Notes under the pieces: model-generated | Databases searched by the model: none | Told to the model about the DNA's origin: nothing | The model's input: the letters and a program-made list of their open reading frames with translations, nothing else | Made by a program: the position numbers and the translations under genes | Source: Fluviibacter sp964387485 | Lineage (GTDB): Bacteria; Pseudomonadota; Gammaproteobacteria; Burkholderiales; Rhodocyclaceae | Assembly: GCA_964387485.1 (NCBI GenBank) | Contig: CAYLWV010000047.1 | Location: 1 to 12,626, forward strand | DNA length: 12,626 nucleotides | Direction: 5' to 3' | In this document: piece by piece, positions 6,682-12,626 of the stretch | How positions within the stretch are numbered: position 1 is the first letter of the stretch | How the letters are laid out: each line of letters opens with the position of its first letter

Positions 6682-9261
6682 ATGGAAATTGTCCGCCTGC
6701 GCGCCCTGCGCGGCCCCAACCTCTGGGGTCGCCACACCATGATCGAAGCGCTGATCAACTGTGCCGATGACGAGTGCCAGATCACCAACCTGGCCGGTTT
6801 TGAAACGCGACTGCGCTCACGCTTCCCGCAAATGGGACCCCTGATTGCCAGCGGCCACAACGAACCGCTGACCCTGGCCCATGCCCTGGAAGTCGCTGCG
6901 CTCGGCCTGCAAGCCGCCGCCGGTTGCCCGGTGACCTTCAGCCGTACCGTGCAGACACCGGAAAAAGGTACCTACATCACGATAGTGGAGTACACGGAAG
7001 AAGCCGTGGGCAAACTGGCGTTTGATCACGCCATGAAGCTCTGTCAGGCGGCGCTGGACGACCGGATGTTCGATCTGGATGCGTCCCTGCATGAGCTGAG
7101 CGAACTAGACGAAGACCTGCGCCTAGGGCCGAGTACCGGCAGTATCGTCAACGCCGCGCTCGCCCGTGGCATTCCCTACCGCCGAATGACGGAAGGCAGC
7201 ATGGTCCAGCTGGGCTGGGGCAGCAAACAGAAGCGCATCCAGGCTGCGGAAACCAGCCACACCAGCGCCATTGCCGAATCGATCGCACAAGACAAGGATC
7301 TCACCAAAACCCTGCTCTACTCGGCCGGCGTACCGGTCCCGCAGGGCCGCGTCGTCAGCACGCTGGAAGATGCACTGGCGGCTGCCGAATGGATCAAGGG
7401 CCCGGTCGTCGTCAAACCGCGCGACGGCAACCAGGGCAAGGGCGTTGCCGTGAACCTGCAAACGATGGAGCAGATCACGGCCGCCTTTGAGGTTGCCTAC
7501 AAGATCAGCGATGACGTCATCGTCGAACGTTTCCTGCCTGGTCATGATTACCGCCTGCTGGTCGTTGGCAACGAGCTCGTTGCTGCCGCCCGCCGCGACC
7601 CGCCCTTTGTTATTGGCGATGGTCAGCACACCATCCGCCAGCTAGTGGATGTAATCAACAGCGACCCGCTACGCGGGGATGGCCATGCCACCTCACTGAG
7701 CAAGATCCGCCTGGATGCCATTGGTCTGGCGACGCTGGAAGAACAGCAGATGACGCCGGAATCGGTGCCTCCGCGTGGCGTGCGCATCAACCTGCGCAAG
7801 AACGCCAATCTGAGCACCGGCGGCACCGCCACCGATGTCACGGATGATGTCCACCCCGACATGGCGGCCAGCGCCGTTGCGGCAGCACACATGGTCGGCC
7901 TGGATATCTGCGGCGTCGACGTGGTCTGTGACAGCGTCTACCGCTCACTGCAGGAACAAGGTGGTGGCATTGTCGAAGTGAACGCCGCCCCCGGCCTGCG
8001 TATGCACCTCAGCCCGTCTTACGGTAAAGGCCGTCCAGTCGGCGAAGCGATTGTCCGTCAGATGTTTGCCCCCGGCGATAACGGCCGAATCCCGGTCGTG
8101 GCTGTTTCCGGCACCAACGGTAAAACCACCACCATCCGTCTGACGGCACACCTGATTGCCCAGACCGGCAAGCGCATCGGCATGACCACGACGGATGGCG
8201 TATACGCCAATGGCCGTCTCATCGACACCGGTGATTGCAGCGGCCCGCGCAGTGCCCGCAACGTGCTCGGCCATCCGGATGTGGATGCTGCCGTACTGGA
8301 AACTGCCCGCGGTGGTGTTTTACGTGAAGGCCTGGGCTTTGATCGCTGCGATGTTGCCGTCATCACTAATATTGGTGAAGGCGATCACCTGGGTATGAAC
8401 TTCATCAATACGGCCGCCGAACTGGCTGCCGTCAAACGCGTGATTGTCCAGAACGTCTCCGCCGACGGTACCGCCGTGCTCAATGCGGCTGATCCACTGG
8501 TCGCCCGCATGGCCCGCTTCTGTACCGGCAATGTCACCTTCTTCGCCGGACAAAGTGCAGCCCACCCGGTCATGGCCAAACACCGTGCCCAGGGGCATCG
8601 CGTCATCTATCGTGAAAACGGTGAAATCATCGCCGCCCAGGGCAAGACCATGGTACGTCTGCCTCTTAAGAATATTCCGCTAACTGATGGCGGCCAGATC
8701 AGCTTCCAGGTCGAAAACGTCATGGCCGCCGTGGGCGCAGCCTGGGCACTGGATATTCCCTGGGAAGCCATTGTGGCCGGTCTCGCCAGCTTCAACAGTG
8801 ATGCCGACACCGTGCCGGGCCGCTTCAACCGCTTTGACTACAAGGGCGCCACCCTGATTGCCGACTACGGCCACAACCCGGATGCCATTCGTGCCCTGGC
8901 GGACACCATTCACGAAATGCCGGCACGCAGCCGCACCGTGGTAATCAGCGGCGCCGGTGATCGCCGCGATGACGATATCCGTCGGCAGACCCGCATTCTG
9001 GGTAACGTCTTCGACCATGTGGTGCTGTACGAAGATGCCTGTCAGCGTGGCCGCAGCGAAGGCGAAGTCGTTGCTCTACTGCGCGAAGGTCTGAACGAGG
9101 CGCATCAGGTCAAGGAAATCGAGGAAATCAAAGGCGAGTTTCTGGCCATTGATACCGCCCTCAGCAAGTTGCAACCCGGTGATATCTGTCTGATTCTGGT
9201 GGACCAGGTGGAAGAAGCGCTGGCCCATATCCAGCAGCGTGTGGCCGAAGCCACGGCCTAA
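6682..9261 (+). CDS. cphA: Cyanophycin synthetase, full length
   Basis: An 859-aa enzyme that extends cyanophycin by adding Asp to the backbone and then Arg to each Asp side chain, with two ATP per step. The length is normal for CphA1 (about 870). N domain: starts with the family motif LRGPNLW, but the primer-cutting site is degraded to HALEV (His67, Glu70, Val71 instead of the second His). ATP-grasp domain: GPST at 149, Lys245 in KPRDGNQGKG (Gln251 where Synechocystis has His267), Arg291, and NLSTGG around Ser378. Mur-ligase domain: P-loop GTNGKT (477-482), ETARGG (540-545), DH (568-569) and the C-lobe motif DYGHNP (728-733), all intact. The ATG is 3 nt after the cphA' stop with no clear ribosome binding site, so translation is probably coupled to cphA'. 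It should be the main polymerase of this organism. No recognisable terminator hairpin was found in the 61 nt after it. Confidence 0.95.
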   Translation: MEIVRLRALRGPNLWGRHTMIEALINCADDECQITNLAGFETRLRSRFPQMGPLIASGHNEPLTLAHALEVAALGLQAAAGCPVTFSRTVQTPEKGTYITIVEYTEEAVGKLAFDHAMKLCQAALDDRMFDLDASLHELSELDEDLRLGPSTGSIVNAALARGIPYRRMTEGSMVQLGWGSKQKRIQAAETSHTSAIAESIAQDKDLTKTLLYSAGVPVPQGRVVSTLEDALAAAEWIKGPVVVKPRDGNQGKGVAVNLQTMEQITAAFEVAYKISDDVIVERFLPGHDYRLLVVGNELVAAARRDPPFVIGDGQHTIRQLVDVINSDPLRGDGHATSLSKIRLDAIGLATLEEQQMTPESVPPRGVRINLRKNANLSTGGTATDVTDDVHPDMAASAVAAAHMVGLDICGVDVVCDSVYRSLQEQGGGIVEVNAAPGLRMHLSPSYGKGRPVGEAIVRQMFAPGDNGRIPVVAVSGTNGKTTTIRLTAHLIAQTGKRIGMTTTDGVYANGRLIDTGDCSGPRSARNVLGHPDVDAAVLETARGGVLREGLGFDRCDVAVITNIGEGDHLGMNFINTAAELAAVKRVIVQNVSADGTAVLNAADPLVARMARFCTGNVTFFAGQSAAHPVMAKHRAQGHRVIYRENGEIIAAQGKTMVRLPLKNIPLTDGGQISFQVENVMAAVGAAWALDIPWEAIVAGLASFNSDADTVPGRFNRFDYKGATLIADYGHNPDAIRALADTIHEMPARSRTVVISGAGDRRDDDIRRQTRILGNVFDHVVLYEDACQRGRSEGEVVALLREGLNEAHQVKEIEEIKGEFLAIDTALSKLQPGDICLILVDQVEEALAHIQQRVAEATA

Positions 9262-9322
9262 GGATTAACGACGCTCAGAACACAGGCCAGTTCAACCAGA
9301 TCGTTCTCGTGAGGCACCTGCG

Positions 9323-11488
9323 TCATGAGGACTCGGTCTGTTTGGGTGGAATGAAAAAGGAACCGGGAGCTGCACGAAAGCGCTGCCAGACTGCGCGTGT
9401 TAGCACCCGGGCGCCACTGAACTGCAAACGCCGGGCCCGGAAGGCGGTACGCAAGGCCAGCGTAAAACTCACCAGCAGATTGGTCAGGCCGATGCAAAGA
9501 ACCCCCAGCACTGCCCAGGCCAGGGTCTGCCAGGCCGGCATGACCTCACTACCGATCAGCACATAGCCCAGATTGGCCGAGGAAAAGGCAATATGCCGGA
9601 TATCGACCGGCAAACCGAGAATTACCCCGAAAATACCGGCCGAGCCCAGCATGCAGCCAAAGAGAAAATTCCCCATCATGCCGCCCAGATGGTTGCCGAT
9701 GTACTGACCGAACCGATTCGCGCGCTCTCGCCCCAGCAGACGCTGCAGCCAGGGCAAGCGGGCAACACGCGGGCCTACCTGATTATGCGCGGCGCGGTTA
9801 TCAAAGTAACCGCTGATCAACCCTGCCAGATACAAAAACACCCCAGCCAGTGCCGCATGCGGAATGGCCCAGCCGAAGATGTCCAGATCATGCAGCAAAT
9901 GCGCCGCCTTGTCGGCACTGACGGGGGATTGACCCAGCCACTGGCCGAGCCCCATGCCCAGCAGAATCGCGACCGGAAACGCCACCAGAATATTGCCGGC
10001 AATGGCGGCCAGCTGACTACGGAACACGGCAGCGATCAGATCTACCACCGGGGTCAGATCATCAAGCCGTTCACTATTGATATTTGACAACTGGCCGACT
10101 AGGGTCTGCGCCGTCATCGCCGGCTGCTTGGTGGCGACGGTAAAGCCGAGCAGGTAAATAACGGTGAATCCCAACCCGTAGATCAGGCTGTACATCACCG
10201 CCGTCATGAACAACGAGGCATGCAATTCACCGGCAAAAACCTTGAGCAGCGCCATCACGCCGATAAAAACGCCAGCGCCCATGGCAGACAACCACATGGC
10301 ACCGTATTCACGACGATTGGTGCACAGGTAATGCTCACCGGACTGCGCTGCATTCTCTGCCACGCGTAGTGCCAGCAGCTCAGATAGGCGCTGCCAGTAA
10401 TCACCAAAGTTGTTACGGCGGTTTTCCGCTACCAGGGCCCGGTGCACAAACTGCGCCCAGGCTTTGAGGGCACGGGCTTCCTCACTGATCAGGCGGCTCC
10501 CAGGCTTGTCTGTACCGGTATCGGCGGTTTCTACACTGCCCTCTTCCAGCAAGGCCTCGGCAACCGCCGACGAATGCAGAAAAGTGTTCATCATCGTAAC
10601 CAGTTCAGTTAGACGCTCTAGGCTCTGCTGACAGCGCGTCAGCAGGTAGGTCATATGCAGGCTGGTTCCGGCACTCAGAAAATAACGCCGTGCCCGCTGC
10701 AAGCCATCCAGGCATTGCTCGGCCAGCACCAGCAGATGTCGGCCATCATCCGGTGGCACAGACGGGTCGGCAAAGTGTGCCTGTAGCGATTGATAGTAAT
10801 GCTGGGCCTCGGACGGTAGCTCCAGAAAACTGGGGGCAAAGTTTTCCAGATGCGTTGATGCATTGAGCAAGGCCGAATCCATGCCCAGACCGCTAATCCG
10901 GTGAGCCAGCAGGCGGATGGCATCCAGCTGTTCGCGGATGAGCTGCTGCCAGTCCTGCGTTTCCATTTCATCGGCCGGCGCCTGCAGCTGCCAGAAGCGC
11001 ATCATCGATTCCTGCGGAATGGCGGCCAACCACTGCCAGTCATCCGGATGCGTCAGAAAGACGTGCAGACAATCCTTCACATCCCGCTCATCCGGCACGG
11101 CCGGCAATACACGGTGCACCAGCATGCGCGACCATTCGGAGAAAAATCCCGTTGCCGGCAGAATACCGCTGTCGGCAAAAAAACCGATCATCCGGCGGCG
11201 CGTGAAGAAACCCACAAAATGCCGGCGGAAGCCGGCAGCCAGCGCAGGATCTTCCCGCAGAATACCGACCATCCGGTTAAAACGGTCAACGGCAGCATGC
11301 GTCAACTCCCCGCGATGCGGTCGTAATACGCTAAATAGGTCCTTCAAAAGCGCCAGGTCATCTGCCTCGACGTCATCAAACGCCGCGAGCGCGGCCGTCA
11401 ACGGGTCTTCAGAAACCCCGCGCAAACGCCGCACAGCGTCGCCCAGCCCACTGAGCCCGTCTCGAATATCGTCTTTCAGGTTTTTCAT
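9323..11488 (-). CDS. Gcr-type 'site-specific recombinase' family membrane protein (PF10136)
   Basis: A 721-aa protein matching the family that databases call 'site-specific recombinase' (SpecificRecomb, Gcr). Residues 1 to about 390 are soluble and largely helical, with family-like stretches such as RRRMIGFFADSGIL and FFSEWSRMLVHRVLP. From about 395 to 680 there are several strongly hydrophobic segments (roughly six to eight helices), including the conserved ATKQPAMTAQT near 451-461, and the C-terminus is basic. I see no serine- or tyrosine-recombinase catalytic motif, and the layout is that of an integral membrane protein, so the recombinase name is doubtful. It converges on cphA, and its start lies 131 nt from the divergent ZIP gene. 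The ATG at 11488 has a weak GGA 5-7 nt upstream. No link to cyanophycin is evident. The real function is unknown. Confidence 0.85.
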   Translation of the reverse strand: MKNLKDDIRDGLSGLGDAVRRLRGVSEDPLTAALAAFDDVEADDLALLKDLFSVLRPHRGELTHAAVDRFNRMVGILREDPALAAGFRRHFVGFFTRRRMIGFFADSGILPATGFFSEWSRMLVHRVLPAVPDERDVKDCLHVFLTHPDDWQWLAAIPQESMMRFWQLQAPADEMETQDWQQLIREQLDAIRLLAHRISGLGMDSALLNASTHLENFAPSFLELPSEAQHYYQSLQAHFADPSVPPDDGRHLLVLAEQCLDGLQRARRYFLSAGTSLHMTYLLTRCQQSLERLTELVTMMNTFLHSSAVAEALLEEGSVETADTGTDKPGSRLISEEARALKAWAQFVHRALVAENRRNNFGDYWQRLSELLALRVAENAAQSGEHYLCTNRREYGAMWLSAMGAGVFIGVMALLKVFAGELHASLFMTAVMYSLIYGLGFTVIYLLGFTVATKQPAMTAQTLVGQLSNINSERLDDLTPVVDLIAAVFRSQLAAIAGNILVAFPVAILLGMGLGQWLGQSPVSADKAAHLLHDLDIFGWAIPHAALAGVFLYLAGLISGYFDNRAAHNQVGPRVARLPWLQRLLGRERANRFGQYIGNHLGGMMGNFLFGCMLGSAGIFGVILGLPVDIRHIAFSSANLGYVLIGSEVMPAWQTLAWAVLGVLCIGLTNLLVSFTLALRTAFRARRLQFSGARVLTRAVWQRFRAAPGSFFIPPKQTESS

Positions 11489-11619
11489 GAATCCATTCTA
11501 ACGCAGCGCAGCATGGCCTTCATCCGACCGATTGTTCCAACAAAGATGACGGGATGCCTCCCCTCCGGTAGGATATCACTTATGAGTTTTTGTAACTTTC
11601 ACGCCCTGCCGCTACCCTG
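11489..11619. promoter_or_regulatory. Divergent intergenic region, recombinase-family gene / ZIP gene
   Basis: This 131-bp space must hold promoters for both divergent genes. A short inverted repeat TTGTT-CC-AACAA sits at 11532-11543, immediately before the 12-nt shared word. No clear sigma-70 boxes or metal-regulator site (Zur or Fur type) could be recognised by eye. Confidence 0.4.
11545..11556 (+). repeat. 12-nt word shared with the ABC operon upstream region
   Basis: GATGACGGGATG lies 63 nt before the ZIP start codon and is identical to the - strand word at 4398-4409 upstream of the ABC operon. It may be regulatory or a coincidence. Confidence 0.3.
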
Positions 11620-12552
11620 ATGGCATTATCTGGTCGCTTACCCGGCTCCCTACGACAACATGCCTTGTGGCGTCACGTCGAAGCACACCCGATGACCGCC
11701 ATCGGGCTAATGGTTTCTTGTCTGGCAGTTTTACTACTTTTTCTCGGTGGACTTCGCGATGTGCTGACGGATAACACCGGGACACATATGCGTTATGCCC
11801 TCTGGGGTGGCTTTGCCGGGTTTGCGCTGACCACCGCCGGCGCGTTTCCCGGCTTCTTCCTCAAGGCATTGCCGCAACGCATCGAAGATGGCCTCCTCGG
11901 CCTCGCCGCCGGCATGATGCTGGCTGCCAGCTCGTTTTCGCTCATTCTGCCCGGCATCAAAGCGGGGGATGCCATTACCGGCAGTGCCTTTCTGGGTGCC
12001 ATGACCGTAGTCCTGGGTATGGCCCTCGGCGTCATGCTGATGCTGGGTATGGACGAGTTCACCCCCCACGAACATACCAAGACCGGCACATACGGCCCTG
12101 AGTCCCATCGTTTGAACCGGATCTGGCTCTTTGTGCTGGCCATTGCCCTGCATAATCTGCCGGAAGGCATGGCCATTGGTGTCGGCTTTGCCCAGGGCGA
12201 CCTGCAGGTTGGTATTCCGCTCACCTCTGCCATTGCGATGCAGGATATTCCTGAAGGCCTCGCTGTAGTGATGGCATTACGCAGCGTCGGATACAGCCCG
12301 CTCAAATCCGTGAGTATCGCTTCCCTCACAGGCCTGCTGGAACCTCTGGGTTCGATTATCGGCCTCACGCTATCCAGTGGTCTGGCCATTGCCTACCCTG
12401 TGGGTCTGGGCCTAGCCGCAGGGGCCATGATTTTTGTCGTATCAAACGAAGTCATTCCTGAAACCCACCGCAACGGCCATCAGAAATTCGCGACGGTGGG
12501 CCTCGTTATCGGCTTTGCGCTGATGATGACCCTGGATACGGTTCTGGGCTGA
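11620..12552 (+). CDS. ZIP-family divalent metal transporter
   Basis: A 310-aa inner-membrane protein of the ZIP family, which moves zinc and sometimes iron or other divalent metals into the cytoplasm. About eight hydrophobic segments are visible. The two central metal-binding helices are complete: HNLPEG (His178, Asn179, Glu182) and QDIPEG (Gln208, Asp209, Glu212), plus Glu241 in LLEPLG. These correspond closely, with numbering shifted by one, to the binuclear site of the structurally known Bordetella ZIP (BbZIP), so it belongs with the GufA/BbZIP-type rather than being clearly ZupT. The histidine-containing loop around residues 148-151 (TPHEH) could aid metal capture (inference). The start at 11620 includes a basic cytoplasmic lead-in; the ATG at 11692 is an alternative. 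No good ribosome binding site is visible at either. It is followed after 1 nt by ccmA, suggesting cotranscription. Confidence 0.9.
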   Translation: MALSGRLPGSLRQHALWRHVEAHPMTAIGLMVSCLAVLLLFLGGLRDVLTDNTGTHMRYALWGGFAGFALTTAGAFPGFFLKALPQRIEDGLLGLAAGMMLAASSFSLILPGIKAGDAITGSAFLGAMTVVLGMALGVMLMLGMDEFTPHEHTKTGTYGPESHRLNRIWLFVLAIALHNLPEGMAIGVGFAQGDLQVGIPLTSAIAMQDIPEGLAVVMALRSVGYSPLKSVSIASLTGLLEPLGSIIGLTLSSGLAIAYPVGLGLAAGAMIFVVSNEVIPETHRNGHQKFATVGLVIGFALMMTLDTVLG

Positions 12553-12553
12553 T

Positions 12554-12626
12554 ATGCAGACACCTGCACTTCAAGCCCGCAACCTGCGCTGCGTTCGTGG
12601 CAACCAGACCCTCTTCCAGCGTCTGG
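12554..12626 (+). CDS. ccmA: CcmA, heme exporter ATP-binding subunit (5' end only)
   Basis: The first 24 codons of a gene cut by the window edge. They read MQTPALQARNLRCVRGNQTL and continue FQRL, matching the start of CcmA (typically 'LEARNLxCxRxxxxLFxxL'), the ATPase of the CcmAB(CD) complex in system I cytochrome c maturation. The start codon lies 1 nt after the ZIP stop, so it is probably translated from the same transcript. The Walker motifs lie beyond the window; another ABC ATPase cannot be wholly excluded from so short a piece. Confidence 0.7.
   Translation, partial: MQTPALQARNLRCVRGNQTLFQRL

Noticed and set aside
5017..8020. Long direct repeat from the tandem cphA'/cphA genes
   Set aside because: The proteins are clearly paralogous, but DNA identity is patchy (short matches such as those near 5153 and 7261), so this is old duplication rather than a repeat element.
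9262..9322. Terminator between the convergent cphA and recombinase-family genes
   Set aside because: Only a 4-bp GAAC/GTTC pairing is visible and there is no T-run; not enough for a call.
10917..11501. 194-codon + strand open frame opposite the recombinase-family gene
   Set aside because: Serine/arginine/cysteine-rich composition typical of antisense shadows; the opposite strand encodes a recognisable protein.

Overview
The window is GC-rich, densely coded bacterial chromosome, most likely from a gamma- or betaproteobacterium. That placement rests on protein families: a tandem pair of proteobacterial-type cyanophycin synthetases, a YkgJ-family cysteine protein, a Gcr-type membrane 'site-specific recombinase' (PF10136), and the start of a ccmA cytochrome c maturation gene. 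The genus cannot be fixed from the sequence alone.

Left edge (1-95): the 3' end of tmRNA (ssrA) on the + strand with a strong hairpin terminator. Facing it is a four-gene block on the - strand (4299 to 122). It encodes an ABC exporter-type ATPase with an unusual N-terminal domain and zinc ribbon, a DUF1854 protein overlapping it by 4 nt, a YkgJ-type cysteine-cluster protein, and an exported metallo-beta-lactamase-fold hydrolase. The tight spacing suggests one operon. The ABC and DUF1854 proteins match families that RefSeq names 'cyanophycin metabolism-associated', as far as I recall.

Centre (4522-9261): divergent from that operon are two adjacent paralogous cyanophycin synthetase genes. The first (718 aa) is a short CphA'-type protein with an intact N-terminal HxxEH site and ATP-grasp domain, but a truncated and catalytically stripped Mur-ligase-like domain. 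The second (859 aa) is a full-length CphA with intact ATP-grasp and Mur-ligase motifs, but its HxxEH site is degraded. The two proteins therefore look complementary: the long one can carry out both ligations of the Asp-Arg polymer, while the short one keeps the site known in Synechocystis to cut polymer into primers. This is the most interesting feature of the window.

Right (9323-12626): a convergent membrane protein of the Gcr/SpecificRecomb family, then on the + strand a ZIP-family metal transporter with a complete metal-binding site, followed 1 nt later by the beginning of ccmA (heme exporter ATPase), which runs off the window. No insertion sequences, CRISPR arrays or phage genes were found. 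No cyanophycinase or isoaspartyl dipeptidase lies in the window, so cyanophycin breakdown must be encoded elsewhere if present.
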